The notes: a model not told the origin generated them from the sequence alone. A stretch of DNA of 64,000 nucleotides from CAWIXB01 sp963839955 (GCA_963839955.1 CAWIXB010000001.1:1674001-1738000), one strand, 5' to 3'. Positions 27,027 through 34,715 are shown, counted from the stretch's first letter. Program-made: numbers and translations.

Positions 27027-28256
27027 ATGAAGCTCGAGGGAACGCTCGACGCCTTCAGCATGCCCGACATCTTCCAGCTGCTCACCTTCACGAAGAAGAC
27101 CGGCGGCCTGCACCTGGCAAGCCAGGGAGCGGACGGCGTGGTCTACTTCGCCGGCGGTGCCGTCACCGGAGCCTCCGCCGACGGTTCGCGCCAGGCACTG
27201 GTACGGCGCCTCATCGGCGCGGGAGTGATCGACGACGAGGCTCTCGAGTCGGCCGTCAGCCGGGCAACCGAAGGAAACGGCACCGGCGTCGTGAAGGCGC
27301 TGCTCGAGGCAGGCGCCATCGACGCAACGCTGCTGCGCAAGGCCGTCACCGACCAGACCGTCGACGCGATGTTCGACCTGCTCCACTGGCTGCAGGGTGA
27401 TTTCGCCTTCGTCGTCGACGAGCTCAACCCCGACGACGTCGGCGTGACCCTGACCGTGGAGAGCGTTGTCGCCGACGCCGACAGCCGCCGCGAGAGCTGG
27501 GAGTCCGTCTCCAAGGTCATCCCGACCCCTCAGTCGGTGCTGAGCATGCCTGTCGTCCTGCCGGCCGACCCCGACGTGACCCGCGAGGAATGGTCGCTGC
27601 TCGCCCTGGTCGACGGCCGGCGCAGCGTCGCCGAGCTCGTGGACCTGACCGGGAGCGGCCAGTACGCCGTCGTCTCCAACCTGGCTGCGCTCGTGGAGCG
27701 CGGGCTGCTGTCGGTGCGCGCAGCAGGCGACGCCGACCTCGACCACGTGAGCACCGTTCATCGCCGGCACCGGCTGCTCGCAGCCCTCGAGGGCCAGCCG
27801 TTCAGGCCGGTCCAGCCGGAGCCGACGAGCGCTCCGCCAATCGCCGACGTGCCCGCGCCGGCCACGGTCGAGCCGGTCCAGGTCGCCTCGCAGGCCAAGC
27901 ACGCGCTCGGCCCGCAGGAGCCTTCGGGGCTCGACGCGCCGGAACCCCAGCCGGTCGAACCTCTCGCGATTGACTCCGTCCCGTCCATGCTGGGCGGCGC
28001 CCACGTCCCCGGTGACGTGACCCCGCAGCGTCCCGAACCGTTCCTGCCCCGCCGGACCGCCACCTTCGACGAAGGCGCCCTCGATCTTCCATCGCTGCCG
28101 TCGCGCGGGCCGAGCACGCCACTGTCCGTGGTGGGCGACGTCGTCGGCGCCACGGCGATGGCCGTCGACCCCGACGCCGCCTCGGTGATCGAGCGCGACC
28201 CCAATGTCAACCGCAGCCTGATGCTGCGCCTCATCGCCGGCGTCCGGGGTCTCTAG
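27027..28256 (+). CDS. DUF4388 (PATAN-like) domain regulator
   Basis: 409 residues, start one base after the preceding stop. The first 150 residues have the DUF4388 pattern (LEGTLDAFSMPDIFQLLTF, KTGGLHL, GVVYFAGGAVTGA). Later comes a winged-helix-like segment (WSLLALVDGRRSVAELVDLTGSGQYAVVSNLAALVERGLL) and a long Pro/Ala-rich linker to the C-terminus. DUF4388/PATAN proteins are often tied to type IV pilus or gliding control, for example PatA-type regulators in cyanobacteria. A role linking the GTPase module to the pilus motor is inferred from position. Confidence 0.8.
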   Translation: MKLEGTLDAFSMPDIFQLLTFTKKTGGLHLASQGADGVVYFAGGAVTGASADGSRQALVRRLIGAGVIDDEALESAVSRATEGNGTGVVKALLEAGAIDATLLRKAVTDQTVDAMFDLLHWLQGDFAFVVDELNPDDVGVTLTVESVVADADSRRESWESVSKVIPTPQSVLSMPVVLPADPDVTREEWSLLALVDGRRSVAELVDLTGSGQYAVVSNLAALVERGLLSVRAAGDADLDHVSTVHRRHRLLAALEGQPFRPVQPEPTSAPPIADVPAPATVEPVQVASQAKHALGPQEPSGLDAPEPQPVEPLAIDSVPSMLGGAHVPGDVTPQRPEPFLPRRTATFDEGALDLPSLPSRGPSTPLSVVGDVVGATAMAVDPDAASVIERDPNVNRSLMLRLIAGVRGL

Positions 28257-28259
28257 GCC

Positions 28260-28835
28260 ATGGCGAGTGCGCGGAGCCGGCGGCGCGGCGGCCAGGCCGT
28301 CAAGGTCGTCGTCACCGGGCCCTTCGCCGCCGGGAAGACGACGCTGATCCGCACGATCAGCGAGATCACGGTGCTCTCCACCGAGCGGAGCGTCACGGAC
28401 AGCACGCGTAAGCGCAAGCCTGAGACCACCGTCGCCATGGACTTCGGCCGCATCACCATCGACCGCGAGCTGATCCTCTATCTGTTCGGCACACCCGGTC
28501 AGGACCGCTTCGACTTCATGTGGGAGATCCTGGGCGAGGGGATGATCGGCTATCTCCTGCTTGTCGACGCCGAACGCGAGGACTCGATCTCCGAGGCCGG
28601 CGGGATCCTGGGCGCGTTCCGCACGATGGCGCGCGTGCCGTACGTCGTTGCTCTCAACCGGGCCTCCGCCGATGACCATGCACTGATCGCCAAGGTCCGC
28701 GACCGGTTGGAGATCCCGTCGGACGTCGCGATCCTGTCCGTCGACGCCACCGACAAGGAATCGGTCAAGAGCGTGCTGCTCGCCCTCCTCTACGCGGTCC
28801 TCGACGAGGTCGAGGCCGACTCCGTCCGCGTATGA
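28260..28835 (+). CDS. small Ras-like GTPase (MglA/CvnD type)
   Basis: 191 residues. P-loop GPFAAGKTT at residues 20-28, a G3-like LFGTPGQDRFDFMWE (aspartate of DxxG not obvious), a weak G4 motif LNRASADDH in place of NKxD, and SVDATDKES as G5. This pattern is shared by the bacterial GTPases that work with Roadblock partners (MglA in Myxococcus, CvnD in Streptomyces conservons). In Myxococcus MglA sets the active pole for type IV pili, so this protein probably switches or places the pili here. Its stop overlaps the next start in ATGA. Confidence 0.85.
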   Translation: MASARSRRRGGQAVKVVVTGPFAAGKTTLIRTISEITVLSTERSVTDSTRKRKPETTVAMDFGRITIDRELILYLFGTPGQDRFDFMWEILGEGMIGYLLLVDAEREDSISEAGGILGAFRTMARVPYVVALNRASADDHALIAKVRDRLEIPSDVAILSVDATDKESVKSVLLALLYAVLDEVEADSVRV

Positions 28836-29137
28836 CCGCCGTGTGGGGACTCGAAGAGCCGCGCGGCCGGCACCGCAGACCGGACCCGTCTGTCCTCGTC
28901 CAACTGGTCTTCGAGGACCGCAGCGAGCTGACCCTCGAAGACTCGACGCTCACCCGCGCCATGGGCCACGTCGCCGCGCTCCTCGCTCACAATGACGCAA
29001 GCGTCGCTCAAGACAACGCGAGGGTCGACCCCCCCGTGGAAGTTCGATCTCCGCCTGCTGATGGGACGGCATCTTCAGTAGCCGGGCTCTTCTCCCGATG
29101 GAAAAGCAAGCTTGCCAGGCGAAGGGACCAGTGGTGA
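28832..29137 (+). CDS. small hypothetical protein between GTPase and pilB
   Basis: 101 residues. The start overlaps the GTPase stop and the stop overlaps the pilB start (GTGGTGA), so it is framed as a genuine operon member. An N-terminal charged segment is followed by VLVQLVFEDRSELTLEDSTLTRAMGHVAALLAHND, which suggests a small alpha/beta fold, and the end is basic (WKSKLARRRDQW). I do not recognise the family. The high charge and coupling suggest a small adaptor, but that is inference. Confidence 0.6.
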   Translation: MTAVWGLEEPRGRHRRPDPSVLVQLVFEDRSELTLEDSTLTRAMGHVAALLAHNDASVAQDNARVDPPVEVRSPPADGTASSVAGLFSRWKSKLARRRDQW

Positions 29138-30798
29138 AGCAGCTCGGCGACATCCTGCTGGAAGGGGGGCTAGTCACCCCTGTCCAGATGGATGCCGCCT
29201 ACGAGGAGCAGGAGCGCGTCGGTCGCGCCCTCGGCCGGGTGCTCATCGACCAAGGCGTCCTCAGCGAGTCGCAGCTCGTCTCCGCGCTCGCCACCCAGAT
29301 CGGCCTGCGCTTCGTCGACCTCGGCGACATCGCGGTCGACGGCTCGGCTGTCGGCCGGGTGCCCGGGGCAGTCTGCCGTCGGCACTCCGCGATCCCGATC
29401 GGCTTCGAGGACGGTCGCCTGCTCGTCGCGATGGCAGACCCCGCCAACGTCTTCGCCATCGACGACATCCGCTCGCTCACCGGCATGGACGTCAAACCTG
29501 TCGTGGCGACCCGCAGCGATGTGGCCGCCGCGATCGACCGCTACTACCGCGCCGACTCCGACCTCGACGACCTCACCAGCGCTCTCGGGATGGACGAGGA
29601 GGAGGAAGACCTCTCCAAGGTCAAGGAGATCGTCGAGGACGCCCCGATCGTCAAGTACGTCAACCTCCTCATCACTCAGGCCATCCAGGACCGGGCGTCC
29701 GACATCCACCTCGAGCCGACGGAGTCCGATCTGCGGGTGCGGTTCCGCATCGACGGCGTGCTCCACGAGGTGATGCGTTCTCCCAAGGCGATCCAGTCGG
29801 GCGTCATCAGCCGACTGAAGATCATGGCAGACATCAATATCGCCGAGAGGCGCGTCCCGCAGGACGGCAGGCTCTCGGTCAACGCCAACGGGAAGAAGAT
29901 CGACCTGCGTGTTGCCACCCTGCCGACGGTGTGGGGCGAGAAGGTCGTCATGCGGATCCTGGACAACTCGACGGTGCGCCTGGACCTGACCGACCTGGGA
30001 TTCGCGGAAGCCAACTACGAGCGCTTCTCGGCCAGTTTCACCAAGCCCTACGGGATGATCCTGGTGACCGGCCCCACCGGCTCCGGCAAGTCGACGACGC
30101 TCTACGCCACCCTGAACATCGTCAGCCGCCCCGAGGTCAACGTCATCACCGTCGAAGATCCGGTCGAGTACCGCCTGCCCAACATCAACCAGGTGCAGAC
30201 CAACGTGAAGGCCGGGCTCACCTTCGCCTCTGCCTTGCGCTCCATTCTTCGCTCCGATCCCGACATCGTGCTGATCGGTGAGATCCGCGACCACGAGACA
30301 GCGCAGATCGCGATCGAGGCGGCGCTCACCGGCCACCTCGTCCTCTCGACGCTGCACACCAACGACGCGCCGTCGGCAGTGACGCGGCTCACCGAGATGG
30401 GCATCGAGCCCTTCCTCGTAGGCTCCGCGCTCGACGCCGTGCTCGCCCAGCGGCTCGCCCGGCGGCTGTGCTCAAAGTGCAAGGAGTCGTACACACCGAC
30501 CCAGGAGGCATTGGTCCAGGCTCGATTCCCGTGGGAGGACGGCAAGGACCTGCCGACGCTTTACCGCCCGGTGGGCTGCACGGCCTGCTCCAAAACCGGC
30601 TACAAGGGCCGCCTCGCCCTGCACGAGGTCATGGTGGTGAGCGAGGAGATCGAGCGGCTCGCCGTGGAACGTGCGCCGGCGACCACGATCGAGCACGTCG
30701 CCCGCGAGCAGGGAATGCGAACGCTGCGCGAGGACGGTCTCGACAAGGTCCTGGGCGGGGTCACTTCCCTGGACGAGATCCTCCGCGTCGTCGTGTAA
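29134..30798 (+). CDS. pilB: type IV pilus assembly ATPase PilB
   Basis: 554 residues from GTG 29134 (GTG 29131 and ATG 29098 are in frame; AAGGGACC just upstream favours 29131 or 29134). The N-terminus has two consecutive motifs of the MshEN kind (KQLGDILLEGGLV and RALGRVLIDQGVL, each followed by a short helix ending in Q), known in other PilB/MshE proteins to bind c-di-GMP. The motor core follows: Walker A GPTGSGKST at 313-321, an Asp box, Walker B DPDIVLIGEIRD, a His box, and a zinc site formed by CSKC and CTAC. It powers pilus extension at the inner face of the membrane. Confidence 0.95.
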   Translation: MKQLGDILLEGGLVTPVQMDAAYEEQERVGRALGRVLIDQGVLSESQLVSALATQIGLRFVDLGDIAVDGSAVGRVPGAVCRRHSAIPIGFEDGRLLVAMADPANVFAIDDIRSLTGMDVKPVVATRSDVAAAIDRYYRADSDLDDLTSALGMDEEEEDLSKVKEIVEDAPIVKYVNLLITQAIQDRASDIHLEPTESDLRVRFRIDGVLHEVMRSPKAIQSGVISRLKIMADINIAERRVPQDGRLSVNANGKKIDLRVATLPTVWGEKVVMRILDNSTVRLDLTDLGFAEANYERFSASFTKPYGMILVTGPTGSGKSTTLYATLNIVSRPEVNVITVEDPVEYRLPNINQVQTNVKAGLTFASALRSILRSDPDIVLIGEIRDHETAQIAIEAALTGHLVLSTLHTNDAPSAVTRLTEMGIEPFLVGSALDAVLAQRLARRLCSKCKESYTPTQEALVQARFPWEDGKDLPTLYRPVGCTACSKTGYKGRLALHEVMVVSEEIERLAVERAPATTIEHVAREQGMRTLREDGLDKVLGGVTSLDEILRVVV

Positions 30799-30824
30799 AG
30801 CCTGCACAACGCCCTCCGCGCGGG

Positions 30825-30852
30825 CTCAAGCACCCCGGCCGGACGGCCGATG
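30825..30852 (+). promoter_or_regulatory. sigma-28-like promoter 2 (pilT-pilC unit)
   Basis: CTCAAG (30825-30830), 15 bases, GCCGATG (30846-30852), in the gap after pilB and 70 bases before the pilT start. Confidence 0.75.
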
Positions 30853-30922
30853 CCACCCAACAGAGACCTGCCGCCCTGGCAGGTCCACATGCTGCGCGAC
30901 CGCGCGGTGGAGAGGGGATCCC

Positions 30923-32377
30923 GTGGACTCCGTGGATCCGTCCGTGCAGCCGCCGGCTTCCGCCGACGAAGGATGGGGCTTCTTCCCCGCCCCGGCTGTC
31001 GCGGAGCCCGTCGCCGACGTTGTCGCGGAACCGGACACCGAGCCTGTCCTCGAGCCCCTGCCGGCCCAGGCTGCGCCGGAGGCGACGTACACCCTGGAAG
31101 CGCCTGCACCAGTCGCGGCGCAGCACGCCTACGTGGCTGAGCCGAGCACGCCCACGGTCCCCGCGCCCGCCCCTGCCCCCGACTTGGAGACCGTGGCTGT
31201 TCCTGTCACCGGGCCGGCGCCCGCGGACCACGGGTCGCCCCTGCTCGCAAATACCGAGGCGGCTGAGACGGCCTATGAGCGCCCCTCCACGGAGGCGGCC
31301 GCCGAGGACGGCGACATCGACCTCAATGACCTGCTCATGCTGGTCCTCGACAGAGGCGCGTCCGACCTCCACCTCACGTCCGGCGCGCGGCCGTCGCTGC
31401 GCGTGAACGGTGAGCTCCGCCAGCTCGAGGAGTACCCCGTTCTGACGCCGCCGGTCGTCCAGCGGATCCTCTACGCCGCGCTGACGCAGAGGCAGCGCGA
31501 GAAGTTCGAGGAGATCCTCGAGCTCGACTTCGCCTACAGCGTCCCCGGCCGCGCGCGGTTCCGGGTCAACGTCTATCGGCAGCGCGACGCCGTCGGAGCT
31601 GCCTTCCGCGTCATCCCGTTCGAGATCAAGAAGCTCGAAGACCTCGGCGTCCCAGCGTCGGTGGCGAGGTTCGCTGGGCTCGAGCGTGGTTTCGTGCTCG
31701 TCACCGGTCCGACGGGGTCGGGCAAGTCGACGACCCTGGCCTCCCTCGTCGACATGGCGAACCGGACCCGGCACGACCACATCATGACCGTCGAGGATCC
31801 GATCGAGTTCCTCCACCGCCACCAGTCCTGCATCGTCAACCAGCGCGAGGTGGGGGAGGACACGCACTCGTTCGGTGCCGCCCTCAAGCACGTGCTGCGA
31901 CAGGACCCCGACATCATCCTGGTCGGTGAGATGCGTGACCTCGAGACCATCTCGGTCGCCCTGACCGCCGCCGAGACCGGCCACCTGGTCTTCGCCACCC
32001 TGCACACGTCGGACGCCGCACAGACGATCGACCGCATCATCGACGTCTTCCCACCGCACCAGCAGCAGCAGGTCAGGGTGCAGCTCGCCAGCGCCCTGCA
32101 GGGCATCGTCTGCCAGACGCTGGCGAAAACCAGCGACGGCAAAGGACGCGCGGTGGCGACAGAGGTGCTGGTCGCCACTCCGGCGATCCGCAACCTGATC
32201 CGCGAAGGCAAGACCCATCAGATCTACTCGTCGATGCAGGCCGGGCTCAAGCACGGCATGCACACGATGGACCAGCACCTTGCCGACCTGGTCAAGCAAG
32301 GACGCATTTCCTACGAGGTGGGCCTCGAGAAGTGCCACCACGTCGAGGACTTCAACCGGCTCACCGGCCGAGGCTGA
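30923..32377 (+). CDS. pilT: type IV pilus retraction ATPase PilT, extended N-terminus
   Basis: 484 residues from GTG 30923, preceded by GGAGAGGGG. The core from about residue 125 is a typical PilT: LLMLVLDRGASDLHL, Walker A GPTGSGKST at 262-270, Walker B DPDIILVGEMRDLETI, the His box, and the C-terminal retraction motif AIRNLIREGKTHQIYSSMQ. The first 125 residues are an Ala/Pro/Glu-rich low-complexity extension absent from the roughly 350-residue proteobacterial PilT. PilT depolymerises pili and drives twitching. Twelve bases before pilC. Confidence 0.94.
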   Translation: MDSVDPSVQPPASADEGWGFFPAPAVAEPVADVVAEPDTEPVLEPLPAQAAPEATYTLEAPAPVAAQHAYVAEPSTPTVPAPAPAPDLETVAVPVTGPAPADHGSPLLANTEAAETAYERPSTEAAAEDGDIDLNDLLMLVLDRGASDLHLTSGARPSLRVNGELRQLEEYPVLTPPVVQRILYAALTQRQREKFEEILELDFAYSVPGRARFRVNVYRQRDAVGAAFRVIPFEIKKLEDLGVPASVARFAGLERGFVLVTGPTGSGKSTTLASLVDMANRTRHDHIMTVEDPIEFLHRHQSCIVNQREVGEDTHSFGAALKHVLRQDPDIILVGEMRDLETISVALTAAETGHLVFATLHTSDAAQTIDRIIDVFPPHQQQQVRVQLASALQGIVCQTLAKTSDGKGRAVATEVLVATPAIRNLIREGKTHQIYSSMQAGLKHGMHTMDQHLADLVKQGRISYEVGLEKCHHVEDFNRLTGRG

Positions 32378-32388
32378 GAGGCAACACC

Positions 32389-33612
32389 ATGGCAGCGACG
32401 ACGTATCAGTACTCGGTGCGCGACAAGACGGGAAAGGTCGTCTCGGGCACGCTCGACGCCGACTCGGAGACGGCCGTCGCGAACAAGCTCAGCCAGATGG
32501 GCTACGCCCCGCTGAGCATCAGCAAGCAGCGTGTCGGCATGAAGAGCGACATCAAGATCCCGGGCATGGGCAAGAAGGTCAAGCTCAAGGACCTCTCGAT
32601 CATGTCGCGTCAGTTCGCCGTGATGATCAACTCGGGCCTTTCCCTGCTGCGCGCGCTGACCATCCTCGCGGAGCAGACCGAGAACAAGGAGCTCGCCAGG
32701 CTCCTGGGCGAGGTACGCAACGACGTCGAGACCGGCGTCGAGCTCTCCTCCGCCCTCGGCAAGAACCCCCAGGTGTTCCCGCCGCTCATGGTCAACATGA
32801 TCAGGGCCGGTGAGGTGGGCGGCTTCCTCGACACGGTGCTGCTCCAGATCGCCGAGAACTACGAGGCGGAGGTCAAGCTCAAGTCGAAGATCAAGTCGGC
32901 CATGACCTATCCGGTCGTCGTGTTCATCATCGCCATCCTCGCCGTCGTGGGGATGCTGCTGTTCATCGTGCCCATCTTCGCGACGATGTTCGAGGATCTC
33001 GGCGGCGAGCTGCCGGCCCCCACGAAGATCCTGGTCTTCCTGAGCGGGGCCATGAAGATCGCGGCACCTGTCGGCTTCGTCGGCCTCATCGTCTTCTTCA
33101 TCACCTGGCCGAAGGTCAAGCGCACGCAACGCGTCCGCAACGTCGTCGATCCGCTCAAGCTCAAGGCGCCGATCTTCGGCAGCCTGGTGCAGAAGGTCGC
33201 GCTGAGCCGCTTCGCGCGCAACCTCGGGACCATGATGAGGTGCGGGGTCCCGATCCTGCAGGCCCTGGACATCGTGGCGGCAACGACCGGCAACGTCGTC
33301 CTGGAACGCGCGATCCGCGACGTCCAGGAGAGTGTCCGCAGCGGTGAATCGCTGGCAAAGCCGCTGGAGAACCACGCCGTCTTCCCGCCGATGGTGGTGC
33401 AGATGATGGCCGTAGGCGAGGACACCGGTGCGCTGGACACCATGCTGCACAAGATCTCGGACTTCTACGACGCCGACGTCGAGGCGACGACCGAAGCGCT
33501 CACGTCGCTGATCGAGCCGCTGATGATCGCCGTGATCGGCGGAATCATCGGATCCATGATCATCGCCCTCTATATGCCGATCTTCTCCGTCTTCAAGCTC
33601 ATCGGCGAGTAA
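32389..33612 (+). CDS. pilC: type IV pilus inner-membrane platform protein PilC
   Basis: 407 residues, standard length. Two T2SSF domains, each a cytoplasmic helical bundle (around LSIMSRQFAVMINSGLSLLRAL and VALSRFARNLGTMMRCGVPILQAL) followed by membrane helices; the last helix is near the C-terminus (MIALYMPIFSVFKLIGE region). It connects the PilB/PilT motors to pilin polymerisation. Its last 26 codons are part of the tandem-duplicated block, and a second, orphan copy of them lies at 34372-34449. Confidence 0.95.
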   Translation: MAATTYQYSVRDKTGKVVSGTLDADSETAVANKLSQMGYAPLSISKQRVGMKSDIKIPGMGKKVKLKDLSIMSRQFAVMINSGLSLLRALTILAEQTENKELARLLGEVRNDVETGVELSSALGKNPQVFPPLMVNMIRAGEVGGFLDTVLLQIAENYEAEVKLKSKIKSAMTYPVVVFIIAILAVVGMLLFIVPIFATMFEDLGGELPAPTKILVFLSGAMKIAAPVGFVGLIVFFITWPKVKRTQRVRNVVDPLKLKAPIFGSLVQKVALSRFARNLGTMMRCGVPILQALDIVAATTGNVVLERAIRDVQESVRSGESLAKPLENHAVFPPMVVQMMAVGEDTGALDTMLHKISDFYDADVEATTEALTSLIEPLMIAVIGGIIGSMIIALYMPIFSVFKLIGE

Positions 33613-33624
33613 CCGTTCGTCCTA

Positions 33625-33638
33625 GCCCCTTCGGGGGC
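33625..33638 (+). terminator. UUCG hairpin after pilC
   Basis: GCCCC-TTCG-GGGGC, a stable tetraloop hairpin 13 bases after the pilC stop. There is no real T-tract, so it is a weak terminator or a stabilising 3' end. A copy with one G less lies at 34462-34474. Confidence 0.55.
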
Positions 33639-33663
33639 GGGTCGCGATTGTCCCCAGGTTTTA

Positions 33664-33691
33664 CTCAAGCAGCATCTGCGCGACACCGAAA
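33664..33691 (+). promoter_or_regulatory. sigma-28-like promoter 3 (first prepilin)
   Basis: CTCAAG (33664-33669), 15 bases, ACCGAAA (33685-33691). Predicted transcription would start near 33697, about 15 bases before the riboswitch stem P1. Between the two duplicated copies the 15-base spacer differs at four positions while both boxes are identical. Confidence 0.75.
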
Positions 33692-33713
33692 AACAACGTG
33701 TCATAGAGCCACA

Positions 33714-33807
33714 CCGGCAAGTAAACGGCACACCCGTCGCGAGGCGGGGTCGCAAAGCCAGGGAACCGCGTGACAGAGATCGCGGTCAGCCCAGCTGCCT
33801 CGGCCGG
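33714..33807 (+). ncRNA. c-di-GMP-I (GEMM-I) riboswitch, copy 1
   Basis: Hand alignment to the GEMM-I consensus: P1 CCGGC (33714-33718) with GCCGG (33803-33807); core GGCACACC; P2 CCCGTC-GCGA-GGCGGG with a GNRA tetraloop; the diagnostic GTCGCAAAGCCA; P3 with CCGCG and CGCGG; and the 3' core CAGCCCAGCTGCC. The G at 33728 corresponds by my alignment to G20 of the Vibrio Vc2 aptamer and the C at 33798 to C92, which favours c-di-GMP over cGAMP. Compared with copy 2 only one base differs (A33793 against G). It would control the prepilin gene 72 bases downstream. Confidence 0.87.
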
Positions 33808-33859
33808 CATCCACCATGGTGCTGCGGGGGACCGGCGGAGTGGTTCAACGAGAATTCAG

Positions 33860-33872
33860 GTCCTGAAAGGAC
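33860..33872 (+). promoter_or_regulatory. hairpin masking the prepilin ribosome binding site, copy 1
   Basis: GTCCT-GAA-AGGAC pairs the Shine-Dalgarno AGGAC with an anti-SD seven bases before the ATG. It is a plausible translational expression platform for the riboswitch just upstream. No riboswitch-controlled terminator with a T-tract is seen between aptamer and start. Confidence 0.6.
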
Positions 33873-33879
33873 GAGGCAC

Positions 33880-34308
33880 ATGCTCGCACGGCTTCGCAAG
33901 ACCAGCGAGGAGAACGAGGGCGGATTCACGCTCATCGAGCTCCTCGTCGTCATGATTATCATCGGCATTCTCGCCGCGATCGCCATCCCGGTGTTCCTCT
34001 CGCAGCGTGCGAAGGCCCAGGACAGCGCCGCCAAGGCCGACGTCTCGACGATCGGCAAGGAGCTCGCGACCTGGTACGTCGACAACACGGGCGTTCCCGC
34101 GGTCACCCAGGTGGGGAGTCGCTACCTGCTGGCCGGCGTCGACATCGGCAAGTCCAGCTCCAGCGTCGTACTGGTCAACACCAACATCACCGATGACACC
34201 CACTGGTGCGTCGACGTGAACAACCCCAAGGGTGACAAGAAGGCCTACAAGTACTCGGCCAAGGGCGGCCTCGCAGAGACCGCCTGCGCCGCCGGCGACA
34301 TCACCTGA
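33880..34308 (+). CDS. type IV major prepilin, copy 1
   Basis: 142 residues. Class III signal sequence: a 15-residue charged leader ending EGG, cleavage before Phe16, then the mature N-terminus FTLIELLVVMIIIGILAAIA with Glu at +5. After the polar part of helix 1 comes a short globular domain with two cysteines (THWC and ETAC) that could form the D-loop disulfide. Residues 1-64 are identical to copy 2 and the C-terminal domain is diverged. Preceded by AAAGGACGAGG and a c-di-GMP riboswitch, followed by a strong terminator, so it is a single-gene unit. Confidence 0.95.
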   Translation: MLARLRKTSEENEGGFTLIELLVVMIIIGILAAIAIPVFLSQRAKAQDSAAKADVSTIGKELATWYVDNTGVPAVTQVGSRYLLAGVDIGKSSSSVVLVNTNITDDTHWCVDVNNPKGDKKAYKYSAKGGLAETACAAGDIT

Positions 34309-34328
34309 TCCATCGCACTGAACGACCA

Positions 34329-34361
34329 CTGGGGCAGCTCCGACGGAGCTGCCCCAGTTTT
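34329..34361 (+). terminator. intrinsic terminator of prepilin copy 1
   Basis: A 12- to 14-bp stem (CTGGGGCAGCTCCG with CGGAGCTGCCCCAG) directly followed by TTTT. It separates the abundant pilin message from the next unit. Confidence 0.9.
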
Positions 34362-34371
34362 CGTGCCCCTC

Positions 34372-34449
34372 ATCGGCGGAATCGTCGGATCCATGATCAT
34401 CGCCCTCTATATGCCGATCTTCTCCGTCTTCAAGCTCATCGGCGAGTAA
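34372..34449 (+). pseudogene. pilC: orphan 3' end of pilC
   Basis: 26 codons identical in frame to the C-terminus of PilC at 33535-33612 except for one residue (Val for Ile), with the same stop. No start codon context or upstream coding part; it marks the left edge of the second duplication unit. Confidence 0.92.
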
Positions 34450-34461
34450 CCGTTCGTCCTA

Positions 34462-34474
34462 GCCCCTTCGGGGC
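34462..34474 (+). terminator. UUCG hairpin, copy 2
   Basis: GCCCC-TTCG-GGGC, the duplicated counterpart of the hairpin after pilC, one G shorter. This deletion accounts for the 836-base offset of the two prepilin starts against 837 for the pilC ends. Confidence 0.5.
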
Positions 34475-34499
34475 GGGTCGCGATAGTCGCCACGTTTTG

Positions 34500-34527
34500 C
34501 TCAAGCCGCCTCGGTGCGACACCGAAA
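34500..34527 (+). promoter_or_regulatory. sigma-28-like promoter 4 (second prepilin)
   Basis: CTCAAG (34500-34505), 15 bases, ACCGAAA (34521-34527). The boxes are unchanged from copy 1 although spacer and flanks have drifted. Confidence 0.75.
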
Positions 34528-34549
34528 AACAACGTGTCATAGAGCCACA

Positions 34550-34643
34550 CCGGCAAGTAAACGGCACACCCGTCGCGAGGCGGGGTCGCAAAGCCAGGGA
34601 ACCGCGTGACAGAGATCGCGGTCAGCCCGGCTGCCTCGGCCGG
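34550..34643 (+). ncRNA. c-di-GMP-I (GEMM-I) riboswitch, copy 2
   Basis: Same fold and motifs as copy 1: P1 CCGGC/GCCGG, P2 with GCGA tetraloop, GTCGCAAAGCCA, P3, and CAGCCCGGCTGCC. It has G at 34629 where copy 1 has A; the G version is closer to the GEMM consensus in this strand. Controls the second prepilin. Confidence 0.87.
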
Positions 34644-34695
34644 CATCCACCATGGTGCTGCGGGGGACCGGCGGAGTGGTTCAACGAGAATTTAG

Positions 34696-34708
34696 GTCCT
34701 GAAAGGAC
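34696..34708 (+). promoter_or_regulatory. hairpin masking the prepilin ribosome binding site, copy 2
   Basis: GTCCT-GAA-AGGAC, unchanged from copy 1, seven bases before ATG 34716. Confidence 0.6.
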
Positions 34709-34715
34709 GAGGCAC

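Larger units (their letters stand above)
33535..34371 (+). repeat. tandem duplication, unit 1
   Basis: This 837-base unit holds the last 26 codons of pilC, a hairpin, a promoter-like site, a c-di-GMP riboswitch, the first prepilin gene and its terminator. The same series repeats from 34372. The junction is sharp: terminator sequence ending CGTGCCCCTC runs straight into the copied pilC codons beginning ATCGGCGGAAT. Confidence 0.93.

Noticed and set aside
26462..28835. Streptomyces-type conservon (cvn) operon
   Set aside because: Roadblock and GTPase are present but the sensor kinase and DUF742 genes are missing; the link is to pilus genes instead.
29007..29033. CTCAAG with a 15-base spacer before pilB
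   Set aside because: The right box is ACCCCCC and lacks GA; pilB is also translationally coupled to the gene before it, so a separate promoter is not supported.
30801..30812. CCTGCACAAC after pilB resembling the dispersed repeat
   Set aside because: Only ten bases agree and the TGCATGATCA half is absent; likely chance.
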